From assembly GCA_036380925.1 (NCBI GenBank), contig DASVDW010000067.1, positions 1 through 26,854 of the forward strand: DNA of 26,854 nucleotides, written 5' to 3'. Position numbers and translations under genes: made by a program. Shown piece after piece: positions 1-7,395 of the stretch. The number at the start of each line of letters is the position of its first letter. The first letter of the stretch is position 1. The notes below the pieces were generated by a model that saw nothing but the letters and a program-made list of their open reading frames with translations, did not search any database and was not told the DNA's origin. The DNA is from JAICLV01 sp036380925 (GTDB lineage Bacteria; Actinomycetota; Actinomycetes; Acidothermales; Acidothermaceae).

Positions 1-684
1 GGTGATGATTCGCAGCAATCGATTGATGCCGTCGCGCAACTCTGAACGCACCATGGTGAAGCGGCGGGCCTCTGCCGCCAACCGCGCGCCGTACGACTGC
101 GCGCCGACGTGCGTCGCGCGCATCAGTCCCGCGCCGGCGACGACGAAGCTGCCGGAGAGCACCCGATCGCCGATCGGCTTGCGCACCGGGTCTGACTCCC
201 CTGTGAGCAACGACTCATCAGCCTCAAGCCCGTCGCTCGCCAAGACCACACCGTCGACCAGCAAGCCGTCGCCGGCCCCCAACTCGATGACGTCGTCAAC
301 CACCAACTCCTCGGCGGCCACCGTCCGAGTCGCGCCGTCGCGGCGCACCCGAGCCGTCGGTGCGGTGACAACCGCCACTCGCTCCAACACCCGCTTCGCG
401 CGGACCTCCTGCACGATGCCGATGCCGGAGTTGATGATGAGGATGAAGCCGAACGACGCGTCCTGCAGCGGGCCGACGATCAAAATGACCACGAACATCG
501 CGCCGAGCAGCGCGTTGAAGCGGGTCAGCACGTTCGCCCGGACGATCTGGCCGATCGTGCGGCTCGGACGCGCGTCAGTGACATTGGCGAGTCCCCGCGC
601 CCGGCGGTCATCGACCTGCGCGCCTGACAGTCCCCGCGCCGCGCCGTCGGCGGTTACGGCGTCGGCCACCGCGTCCTGCGTCAT
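1..684 (-). CDS. ctpE: P-type cation-transporting ATPase, CtpE-like (N-terminal part, runs off the window)
   Basis: Reading the minus strand from the ATG at 684 gives 228 uninterrupted codons to the window edge, so only the N-terminal third is present. It has two hydrophobic segments (about residues 54-72 and 75-92) and an actuator domain with the dephosphorylation motif TGES at 161-164. The phosphorylation motif DKTGT lies beyond the edge. The order of motifs (GQIVRANVLTRFNALLG, a DESLLTGE block, then SELRDGINRLL) closely resembles mycobacterial CtpE, a calcium-type P-ATPase of the plasma membrane. That identification is from memory of the family. Only 54 bases separate it from the divergent devS, so the two promoters share that gap, where I see no clear DosR box. 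P-type ATPase is certain; the CtpE subfamily is likely, and the transported ion is inferred. Confidence 0.88.
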   Translation of the reverse strand, partial: MTQDAVADAVTADGAARGLSGAQVDDRRARGLANVTDARPSRTIGQIVRANVLTRFNALLGAMFVVILIVGPLQDASFGFILIINSGIGIVQEVRAKRVLERVAVVTAPTARVRRDGATRTVAAEELVVDDVIELGAGDGLLVDGVVLASDGLEADESLLTGESDPVRKPIGDRVLSGSFVVAGAGLMRATHVGAQSYGARLAAEARRFTMVRSELRDGINRLLRIIT

Positions 685-738
685 CTCGCTCAGATTAGGG
701 GATCTCACCGCCGACCGAACCCTGGCAGGATTGGGCTT

Positions 739-2430
739 GTGGCCGAGCCAACGATCCACGCCCAGCTCCACCTCGACGAGCTGCTGGCCGAGCTGCAGTC
801 GCGGCTGCAGGCGGTGTTGTCGGCGCGTGATCGGCTGCACCGGTTGCTGGACGCGGTGGTCGCCGTCGCCGGGGCGCTCGACCTCAAAACCGTGTTGCAA
901 CGCATCGTCGAGACGGCCACCGGCTTGGTCGACGCCCAGTACGGCGCGCTAGGGGTGCTCGGAGACGGGGACGAGCTGGCCGAGTTCGTGACGGTCGGCA
1001 TCGACGACGAGACGCTGGCGAAAATCGGGGCGTACCCCAAGGGTCACGGCATCCTCGGCGTCCTCATCAAAGACCCTAAGCCGCTGCGACTTCGCGATAT
1101 CGCCGCGCACCCGTTGTCGTACGGCTTCCCGCCGAACCACCCGCCGATGCACAGCTTCCTGGGCGTGCCGGTGCGCATCCGCGACGAGGTGTTCGGCAAC
1201 CTTTACCTCACCGAGAAACGCGGCGGCGGCGATTTCGACGACGACGACGAAAACGTCGTCGTCGCGCTCGCCGCGGCCGCCGGTGTGGCCATCGAGAACG
1301 CCCGGCTTTACGAAGAGACCCGGCGCCGCGAGCGCTGGCTGCGCGCGCTGTCCGAAGTCACCACCGAGCTGCTTTCCGGCGCCGAGCCGGACGACGTGCT
1401 GCGGCTCATCGCCGAACGCGCCCGCGGCCTTGCGGACGCCGACCTCGGCGCCATCGCGCTGCCGCTGGGCGACGCGCTCGCGATCGAGGTCGCCGACGGC
1501 GCGTTCGCGCAAAGCCTGCTGGGACTGCGGTTGGAACTCGACGCGTCGCTGGTAGGTGCGGTGTACGAGGAAGGCCAGACCCTCAACGTGCAAGATCTGC
1601 GCGATGAGCCACGAGCCGCCTCTGGCCATTTGGTGCGCGCCAACATCGCGGCCGCGATGTTCGTGCCGTTGCGCTCGGCGAACACGACCCTCGGCGTGCT
1701 GTATGTCGCTAACGAGCGAGGGCGTCCGGCGTTCACCCCCGCCCACCAGGAGACGCTCGAAGGGTTCGCCGTGCAGGCCACGCTCGCCCTCGAACTGGCG
1801 CGGCAGCGGCGCGACACCGAGCAACTCAACGTTTACAAGGACCGCGATCGGATCGCCCGCGATCTGCACGACCTGGTGATCCAGCGGCTGTTCGCCACCG
1901 GCATGCAGCTGGAGAGCTCGATGCGTTACATGACTCGGCCGGAGGCGGTCGAGTACGTGCAGCAGGCCGTCGACGACCTCGACAAGACCATCAAGGAGAT
2001 TCGCTCCACCATCTACGCGCTGCAGCGTCCCGAGCGCGGCGCATCGCGCAGCCTGCGCGCCCGCATCGTCGACGTCGTCGATGACTACGCGGAGGTTTTG
2101 GGGTTCACCCCGAATCTTCGGCTGGAAGGGCTCATCGACACCCGGGTGTCCGGCACGATCGGCGAGAACCTGCTCGCCGTCTTGCGGGAAGCGCTGTCGA
2201 ACGCGGCCCGCCACGCCAAGGCCAGCCGGGTCGACGTCACCATCGCGGTCGACGACACCAGCGCCACCGCGACGATCTCGGACGACGGGATCGGGCTGCC
2301 CGCGGACGGTCGCCGCAGCGGGCTGGCGAATCTGCAGGCGCGCGCGGAAGGGCTGGACGGCCGATTCAGCGCGACGAACGCGCCCGAGGGCGGGACGGAG
2401 ATCGTCTGGCGGGTGCCGCTCGACGAGTGA
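739..2430 (+). CDS. devS: DevS/DosT-type haem-GAF sensor histidine kinase
   Basis: A cytoplasmic sensor kinase of 563 residues (mycobacterial DevS is about 578). The GTG start at 739 follows an AGGA ribosome site at 727-730. Two GAF domains occupy about residues 45-195 and 205-355. The HisKA_3 dimerisation box has the phospho-acceptor His377 in RDLHD, and a HATPase domain follows with an N box near LREALSNAARHA and a glycine box DDGIGLP. In GAF-A the segment PPNHPPM supplies His134, the equivalent of the DevS proximal haem ligand. Tyr156 in NLYLT lies 22 residues further on, the spacing I recall between the DevS proximal His and distal Tyr. A haem sensor of O2, NO or CO is therefore expected. 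Its usual partner, the DevR-type regulator, lies 4.3 kb downstream rather than next to it. There is no membrane segment. Confidence 0.93.
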   Translation: MAEPTIHAQLHLDELLAELQSRLQAVLSARDRLHRLLDAVVAVAGALDLKTVLQRIVETATGLVDAQYGALGVLGDGDELAEFVTVGIDDETLAKIGAYPKGHGILGVLIKDPKPLRLRDIAAHPLSYGFPPNHPPMHSFLGVPVRIRDEVFGNLYLTEKRGGGDFDDDDENVVVALAAAAGVAIENARLYEETRRRERWLRALSEVTTELLSGAEPDDVLRLIAERARGLADADLGAIALPLGDALAIEVADGAFAQSLLGLRLELDASLVGAVYEEGQTLNVQDLRDEPRAASGHLVRANIAAAMFVPLRSANTTLGVLYVANERGRPAFTPAHQETLEGFAVQATLALELARQRRDTEQLNVYKDRDRIARDLHDLVIQRLFATGMQLESSMRYMTRPEAVEYVQQAVDDLDKTIKEIRSTIYALQRPERGASRSLRARIVDVVDDYAEVLGFTPNLRLEGLIDTRVSGTIGENLLAVLREALSNAARHAKASRVDVTIAVDDTSATATISDDGIGLPADGRRSGLANLQARAEGLDGRFSATNAPEGGTEIVWRVPLDE

Positions 2431-2494
2431 CCACGCGCTGCCGCGCGCCGTCGAATCCGCGCCGGCTCCGCCCCGTCAGGCCCAGCCCGCGCCG

Positions 2495-2992
2495 TTAGTC
2501 CGCGAAGGCGAACGCCTCGCTTGAGGTGGTGTCCGAACTCTCGGAACTGGCGGAGGGAATGCGCCGCCCGGTCACCAGGTCAGGACGCAGTCGCAGGTAG
2601 CAGTCGTGCGCGGACGGCGCCCACGAGCGCAACGCGAGGCGCTCGAGACGCTCGACGTCCGCCGGGTTGTCGACCAGCTGCAAGATCCCGGTCAAGACGA
2701 CGCTCCACCCGGAGCGGCTGGTGGCGTCGATGTCGTCGACCTCGAACGCGATCACGTGACCGGCGGCGTGGGTGGCAAGCCGTGATCGGCGTCCGGTGCG
2801 CATCACGATGTCGACACCGTCGAGGGTGAAGTTGACCGGGACGATGACCGGGAGCGCGCGATCCGAGTACACGACACGGCCGATGGGGGCTGTCTCGAGC
2901 AGCGCGAAGCAATCGCCCTCGGTCAGCACCACCAGCCCGCTCTTGTCGACGGGTTCGATCTTCTTCACGGTCATGCAGTCCATGGTCGGCAT
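2495..2992 (-). CDS. Pyridoxamine 5'-phosphate oxidase-like (PPOX) FMN-binding protein
   Basis: A protein of 165 residues at most, with the split-barrel signature of the PPOX family: a GRVVYSDRALPVIVPVNF strand pair, then RTGRRSRLATHAAGHVIAFEVDDID and a SGWSVVLTG strand. Family members bind FMN, F420 or haem and act as small cytosolic reductases or binding proteins. The substrate here is unknown. The C-terminal 20 residues are Ser/Glu-rich and probably disordered. None of the three nearby ATG codons (2992, 2983, 2974) has a good ribosome site. A DosR-like palindrome only 15 bases upstream of 2992 would overlap the -35 region if transcription began near 2985, which favours the shorter starts. 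The gene diverges from a universal stress gene. Genes of both types occur in the mycobacterial DosR regulon. Confidence 0.87.
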   Translation of the reverse strand: MPTMDCMTVKKIEPVDKSGLVVLTEGDCFALLETAPIGRVVYSDRALPVIVPVNFTLDGVDIVMRTGRRSRLATHAAGHVIAFEVDDIDATSRSGWSVVLTGILQLVDNPADVERLERLALRSWAPSAHDCYLRLRPDLVTGRRIPSASSESSDTTSSEAFAFAD

Positions 2993-3006
2993 TTGAAGGT
3001 CGCGGT

Positions 3007-3029
3007 GCGCAGGGCCTTTGGTCCTGCGC
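3007..3029. promoter_or_regulatory. DosR/DevR-box-like palindrome 1 (PPOX side)
   Basis: Ten-base arms around a TTT centre: GCGCAGGGCC (3007-3016) and GGTCCTGCGC (3020-3029), with one mismatch in ten. On the minus strand the core reads GGACCAAAGGCCCT, close to the published DosR consensus GGGACTTTNGGCCCT. It lies just upstream of the PPOX gene, where it could overlap a -35 region. A devS and a devR gene in the same window make this assignment credible. The binding itself is inferred. Confidence 0.7.
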
Positions 3030-3052
3030 TGCGCGGCGAGCGTCCCGGTAGA

Positions 3053-3071
3053 TCACGACCTTTGGCGCTGC
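3053..3071. promoter_or_regulatory. DosR/DevR-box-like site 2 (universal stress gene side)
   Basis: The sequence CACGACCTTTGGCGCTG is a weaker version of the same motif, with core GACCTTTGGCGCT. It is centred about 44 bases (four helical turns) from palindrome 1. It lies about 60 bases upstream of the universal stress gene start, a suitable place for an activator site next to -35. Paired, helically phased boxes are usual for DevR. Conservation of the arms is only partial. Confidence 0.5.
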
Positions 3072-3128
3072 CCGGTGCATCGCACGCGACCGATCGTGGA
3101 GTGAGCAACGCATTGGAGGGCGACTCAC

Positions 3129-3704
3129 ATGACCACATATCAGGATTATCACGCGGCGCCGATCCACGACGCTGGCGAATGGACGCCGCGAATCACCCCT
3201 TTGCGGCTGCGGCATGTGGTCGTTGGCATCGACGGTTCGCGCAACTCGGTCGAGGCGCTGCGCTTCGCCGGCCGGCTGGCCGCTCGCGATGGCGCGAAGG
3301 TCGAGGCGGTGTGCGTGTTCCGCCCGTTCCTGCACACCCCGTACCCGCTCGGCACGGTGATGGTGCCCTCTTATGGTCCGGCCGGTGAGGGCAGCAGGGA
3401 CGTCTACGCCTCCCCAGGGGGCGTGCTGGACGCCGCCGCCGAGGCGCAGGCGACACTTGAGCAAGCGGCGCGCGACGCATTCGGCACGGACACCCTTCCG
3501 AACCTGATCTTGCGAGCGATCGACGGCTGCGAGCACAGCGCGCACGAGGTGCTCACGACGATGGCGGCCGGTGCCGACCTGCTCGTCGTCGGCGCGCGCG
3601 GGCACTCAGGGCCGCTCGGCTTGCTGCTGGGTTCGACCGCCCAGTCGTGCACCCGTCACGCCAAGTGCGCGGTGCTGGTGGTTCCGGCCACCGATCAGCA
3701 CTGA
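3129..3704 (+). CDS. Universal stress protein (UspA family, single domain)
   Basis: A cytoplasmic protein of 191 residues with one UspA fold. The first strand is RHVVVGIDGSRNSVEAL, with the acidic residue of the nucleotide pocket. The C-terminal ATP motif is G-x2-G-x9-GS, seen as GARG, nine residues, then GSTAQ. It is therefore predicted to be an ATP-binding USP. Mycobacterial DosR-regulon USPs usually carry two domains; this one is about half that size with an N-terminal extension of about 25 residues. The ATG at 3129 has a strong GGAGGG site at 3115-3120. It diverges from the PPOX gene across two DosR-like boxes, so induction under hypoxia or NO is likely. Confidence 0.92.
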   Translation: MTTYQDYHAAPIHDAGEWTPRITPLRLRHVVVGIDGSRNSVEALRFAGRLAARDGAKVEAVCVFRPFLHTPYPLGTVMVPSYGPAGEGSRDVYASPGGVLDAAAEAQATLEQAARDAFGTDTLPNLILRAIDGCEHSAHEVLTTMAAGADLLVVGARGHSGPLGLLLGSTAQSCTRHAKCAVLVVPATDQH

Positions 3705-3729
3705 ACCATCCGATCACCACTGAACCATC
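3691..3729. repeat. 19-base tandem duplication spanning the universal stress gene stop codon
   Basis: CCGATCAGCACTGAACCATC (3691-3710) is followed at once by CCGATCACCACTGAACCATC (3710-3729), a period of 19 bases with one mismatch. The first copy contains the last codons and the TGA of the universal stress gene. The second copy lies between the two convergent genes. It looks like a local slippage duplication. I see no terminator hairpin in this gap. Confidence 0.75.
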
Positions 3730-3769
3730 GAGGTCGCGGGCGCCCGTTCCAGCCGGTCGGGCCTGCCGG

Positions 3770-6469
3770 TCAGCGCAACCGGCGAGAAAGCGGATCGGCG
3801 ACGATCGTCGGCCGCAACCGGACCTTCACGTCCACCGCAATCGCGCCGGACGGCGACACCGTCACCGGGTTGAGGTCGAGCTCCGACAGCTCGGGCAGGT
3901 TGATCGCGAGCTGGGCGACGCGCAGCAGCATCTCCTCCAGCGCCGCGACGTCGCACATCGGCGTGTTCCGGTAGCCGAACAGCAGCGGCGCGGCGCGCAG
4001 CGAGCGGATCTGGCGCTGGGCGTCGTCGACGGTCATCGGCAACATGTGGAAGGCGCGGTCAGCGAGCAGGTCGCTCGCGACACCGCCCAGGCCGACCATC
4101 ACCAGGGGTCCGAACGTCGGGTCGGCGATCACGCCGATCGCGGTTTCCACCCCGGGCTCGATCATCGGCTGCACGATCGCACCGCCCATGCTCTCGCCGA
4201 GGGTGCGCGACATCTCGTTGAACGCGACGCGAACGTCGTCCGGCGTGCGCAAGTCCAATCGCACACCGCCCAACTCGGTCTTGTGCACCAGCTCGCCGCC
4301 AGCCGCCTTCAACGCGACCGGCAAACCGACATCGACGGCGGCGCGGGCCGCCTCCTCGGCGTCGGCGACCTGCACCGTCTTCGCCACCTTGACGCCATGC
4401 GTTTCGATCAGGGCGACCGCGGTCTGCGCGTCGAGCCAAGCGCCATCCGGATACTCGTCGAGAACCCGGCGCACGATCGTGCGAGCCCCCGCGAGGTCGA
4501 CCGCCTGGAATTCGGGGACGACGCCTTGTGGGCGATTTCGCCAAGCCGCGTAGCGAACCGCGGCGGCCAACGCCCGCGCGGCGGGTTCGGGGAACGAGTA
4601 GAACGGCACGACCGGTGGCCCGTCGGGCGACCGCAGCTCCCTCGGCATGTCCGTGATCCCGAGGAAGCAGGCGAGCACCGGCTTGCCTGGCTTGTCGGCT
4701 TGCACGGTGGCGATCGCCGAACCGATGCCGATCTGCGACCCAGGCTGGATCGGGGTGTAGACCGTGATCACCGCGTCGACCTCCTGCGCCTCGAGCAGCA
4801 CCCGCAGCGCGGCCTCGAACGAGATCGGGTCGGTGGCCGCCAGCAAGTCGACGGGGTTTTGAATCGACGCGCCGGCAGGCAGCAGTCCGGCTAGCCGCCG
4901 CCGGGTCACTTCGCTGAGCTGGACCACCTCCAGACCGGCGCTTTCGCACGCGTCGGCGGCGAGCACACCGGGACCGCCGCTGTTTCCGACGATCGCCACC
5001 CGCGCCCCGCGTGGCAGCGGAGCGAGGTCAAAAAGGGTTGCCACGTCGAACAATTCGGCGAGTGAGTCAACACGGGTGACGCCCGCCTGGTCGAACAGGC
5101 TGTCGACCGCGACGTCGGGGGTGGCCGCCGCCGCGGTGTGCGAAGCGGCGCCGCGCCTGCCGGCCACCGTGCGGCCCGACTTGACCGCGACGATTGGCTT
5201 GCTGCGGCTCACCCGCGCCGCGATACGGGCGAATTTTCGCGGGTTTCCGAACGACTCGAGATACAACGCGCACACTGTCGTCGCTGGGTCTTGCTCCCAG
5301 TAGCACAGCAAGTCGTTACCTGACACGTCGGCCTTGTTGCCCGCCGACACGAACGTCGAAAGGCCGAGCCCTGAGCGAGCCGCGTAATCGAGCGCGGCGA
5401 TGCCGACCGCCCCGGACTGCGACATCAGGCCGATGCCGCCGGGCGGCGGGCTCGCCGGCGTGAAGGTGGCGTTGAGCGAGACGTCAGCCGCGGCGTTCGC
5501 GATGCCCATGCAGTTCGGGCCGATCAGCCGCATGCCGGCGTCACGGCAAACGCGCACCAGCTCCGCTTGCGTCTGCTTGCCGGCCTTCCCGACTTCGGCG
5601 AAGCCTGCGGTGATGACGACGATGCCGGCGACCGAACGCGCGGCGGCCTCGCGGGCGACGTCGAGGGCGAACTTCGCGGGCACCGCGATGACGACGACGT
5701 CGATGGGCCCCGGGATCGACTGCAGGTCCTCATAAGCGCGCACGCCGACCACCCGATGGCCGGACCGATTCACCGCGTAGAGCTCGCCGCGGTAGCCGCC
5801 GCGCACGATGTTCGCGAGCACCTGATGGCCAAGACCCGCGGGGTCGGCGCCTGCGCCGACCACGGCGACCGACTTGGGCACCAGCACCCGCCGCAGCGAC
5901 GCGGCGTCCGCCTTCGCCTCCCTCGCGTCGACGGCACGGCGGAAGTCCTCGTCGAACCGCAGCGGCACGACGACGTGCACGACGTCCTCGCGAAGCGCCG
6001 TCGTGACGGGGAAGCCGGCGTCCGAGAAGACGTGCAGCATACGCGCGTTGGCCGGGAGCGTCTCCGCGACGAAGGTGACGATGCCGTTCGCAGTGGCGAC
6101 GGTGGCCAGGTGCTCAAGCAGCAACATGCCGACGCCGCGGCCTTGATGCGCGTCGTCGACGAGGAAGGCCACCTCGGCCTCTGTCGGGTCGTCGAGTCGC
6201 TCGTAGGTGGCCACGCCGACGATCTCGCCCCGAATCTCGGCGACCAGCGAGTGATGACCGGGGTCAGCGGGTCGGGTCAGCCGGTTGACGTCTTCACCCG
6301 CGAGCGCCGGCGAGACCGTGAAGAAGCGCAGGTACAAGGTGTCGGGCGACACCCGTTGGTACATCGCGCGCAACGCCGCCGCGTCATCGGCGCGAGCCGA
6401 CCTGATCCGCACAATCCCGGCGTCGCTCAGCAGCGCGTCGGCGTCCACGTCCGTGGCAAACGTCGTCAT
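3770..6469 (-). CDS. GNAT acetyltransferase fused to ADP-forming acyl-CoA synthetase (Pat-like)
   Basis: A cytoplasmic protein of 899 residues. An N-terminal GNAT domain (about 18-170) has the acetyl-CoA loop QGRGVG at 109-114. It is followed by a CoA-binding Rossmann domain (about 195-290, containing VIAVPAKF and GPNCMG), a succinyl-CoA-ligase-like flavodoxin region with His444 in the SHTAAAA loop, and an ATP-grasp domain (about 675-895) with His729 in VHKTELGG. Both histidines match the two phospho-histidine positions of ADP-forming acetyl-CoA synthetases, so the synthetase half may be catalytic rather than only regulatory. Related GNAT/synthetase fusions acetylate lysines of metabolic enzymes such as acetyl-CoA synthetase. 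The role could be acetate or acyl-CoA energy conservation, protein acetylation, or both. The ATG at 6469 has an AAGGAG site. Confidence 0.9.
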   Translation of the reverse strand: MTTFATDVDADALLSDAGIVRIRSARADDAAALRAMYQRVSPDTLYLRFFTVSPALAGEDVNRLTRPADPGHHSLVAEIRGEIVGVATYERLDDPTEAEVAFLVDDAHQGRGVGMLLLEHLATVATANGIVTFVAETLPANARMLHVFSDAGFPVTTALREDVVHVVVPLRFDEDFRRAVDAREAKADAASLRRVLVPKSVAVVGAGADPAGLGHQVLANIVRGGYRGELYAVNRSGHRVVGVRAYEDLQSIPGPIDVVVIAVPAKFALDVAREAAARSVAGIVVITAGFAEVGKAGKQTQAELVRVCRDAGMRLIGPNCMGIANAAADVSLNATFTPASPPPGGIGLMSQSGAVGIAALDYAARSGLGLSTFVSAGNKADVSGNDLLCYWEQDPATTVCALYLESFGNPRKFARIAARVSRSKPIVAVKSGRTVAGRRGAASHTAAAATPDVAVDSLFDQAGVTRVDSLAELFDVATLFDLAPLPRGARVAIVGNSGGPGVLAADACESAGLEVVQLSEVTRRRLAGLLPAGASIQNPVDLLAATDPISFEAALRVLLEAQEVDAVITVYTPIQPGSQIGIGSAIATVQADKPGKPVLACFLGITDMPRELRSPDGPPVVPFYSFPEPAARALAAAVRYAAWRNRPQGVVPEFQAVDLAGARTIVRRVLDEYPDGAWLDAQTAVALIETHGVKVAKTVQVADAEEAARAAVDVGLPVALKAAGGELVHKTELGGVRLDLRTPDDVRVAFNEMSRTLGESMGGAIVQPMIEPGVETAIGVIADPTFGPLVMVGLGGVASDLLADRAFHMLPMTVDDAQRQIRSLRAAPLLFGYRNTPMCDVAALEEMLLRVAQLAINLPELSELDLNPVTVSPSGAIAVDVKVRLRPTIVADPLSRRLR

Positions 6470-6695
6470 GGTGGTCTCCTTCGCGCTCGCGGCGCGACCA
6501 GGCGCGCGGGCGTCGCACGCCTATCGTCTCGCGTCAAGCTTTCGTCATGCCGCAGCGGGCAAACCAGCGACGTGCGGCCCCGAAGCCAGGGGCACTTAGT
6601 CCTAGAGGTCTGGGTCCAATTCAGAGCGCAGCCGGGGCGTTCGGCGGGATACGCTGAAGATCACGGCGACGGCCCCCCGTCGAAGGGAGCGCAAG

Positions 6696-7376
6696 GTGAC
6701 CAACTCGGCAACTGAGGGCGACCCTCGAGTAAGGGTTTTCTTGCTTGACGACCACGAGGTCGTGCGGCGCGGCGTCAAAGACCTGTTGGAGGCGGACGGC
6801 GACATCGTCGTCGTCGGGGAGGGCGCGACCGCCGCGGAGGCGTTGGCGCGGGTGCCAGCGCTGCGACCGGACGTCGCGGTGCTCGACGTTCGGCTACCGG
6901 ACGGCGACGGCGTGACGGTATGCCGGGAGCTGCGTTCGCGGATGCCCGAACTGGGCTGCTTGATGTTGACGTCTTTCGCCGATGACGACGCGCTGTACGA
7001 CGCCATCCTGGCTGGCGCCGCCGGCTATGTGCTCAAGCAGATCAAGGGCCGTGACCTGATCTCAGCGGTGCACACGATCGCGGCCGGCGGGTCGCTGCTC
7101 GACGCCAAGGCCACCGCCCGGGTGATGCAGCGGCTGCGCGACGAGGCGGCCGAGCGCGAACGCGAAGATCCGTACGCGGCGCTCACCGAGCAAGAACGCC
7201 GGATTCTCGAGTTGATCGGCGAGGGTTTGACGAACCGGCAGATCGGCGAGCGGATGTTCCTCGCCGAGAAGACCGTGAAGAACTACGTGTCCTCGCTACT
7301 GGCAAAACTTGGACTGGAGCGCAGAACGCAGGCCGCGATCCTGGCCACCGAGCACAAGCGCGAGCATCGCGTCTAG
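6696..7376 (+). CDS. devR: DevR/DosR-type NarL-family response regulator
   Basis: A protein of 226 residues. The receiver domain has the acidic pair Asp18-Asp19, phospho-acceptor Asp64 in VLDVRLPDGDG, a Thr/Ser switch in MLTSFADD and a lysine in GYVLKQIKG. A linker helix leads to a LuxR/NarL helix-turn-helix (about 160-215) with LTNRQIGERMFLAEKTVKNYVSS. Residues through the recognition helix are nearly identical to what I recall of mycobacterial DevR, so a DosR-like DNA target is expected. The GTG start at 6696 follows AAGGGAG at 6683-6689. The protein carries about ten extra N-terminal residues compared with DevR. It diverges from the acyl-CoA synthetase gene across 226 bases, where only a degraded DosR-like half-site is visible. 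Confidence 0.94.
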   Translation: MTNSATEGDPRVRVFLLDDHEVVRRGVKDLLEADGDIVVVGEGATAAEALARVPALRPDVAVLDVRLPDGDGVTVCRELRSRMPELGCLMLTSFADDDALYDAILAGAAGYVLKQIKGRDLISAVHTIAAGGSLLDAKATARVMQRLRDEAAEREREDPYAALTEQERRILELIGEGLTNRQIGERMFLAEKTVKNYVSSLLAKLGLERRTQAAILATEHKREHRV

Positions 7377-7395
7377 CGGTGAGCCGGCGACCGTC

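Noticed and set aside
949..2214. Long antisense frame (421 codons) over the sensor kinase
   Set aside because: It lies wholly opposite a well-conserved DevS-like kinase, has no recognisable domain, and is the usual high-GC shadow frame.
2580..3605. 341-codon minus frame crossing the PPOX and universal stress genes
   Set aside because: It overlaps two recognised genes and their promoters, is Arg/Ala-rich and matches no family.
3647..4894. 415-codon plus frame over the acyl-CoA synthetase gene
   Set aside because: It is rich in Arg, His, Asp and Gln with no domain, and is antisense to conserved ATP-grasp and CoA-ligase motifs.
6587..6606. Possible DosR box upstream of devR
   Set aside because: GGGGCACTTAGTCCT keeps a half-site, but the arms pair poorly and the spacing is shifted by a base, so I did not list it as a feature.
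5567..6715. 382-codon plus frame antisense to the GNAT domain
   Set aside because: A shadow of the conserved fusion gene; it also runs through the devR promoter and start.
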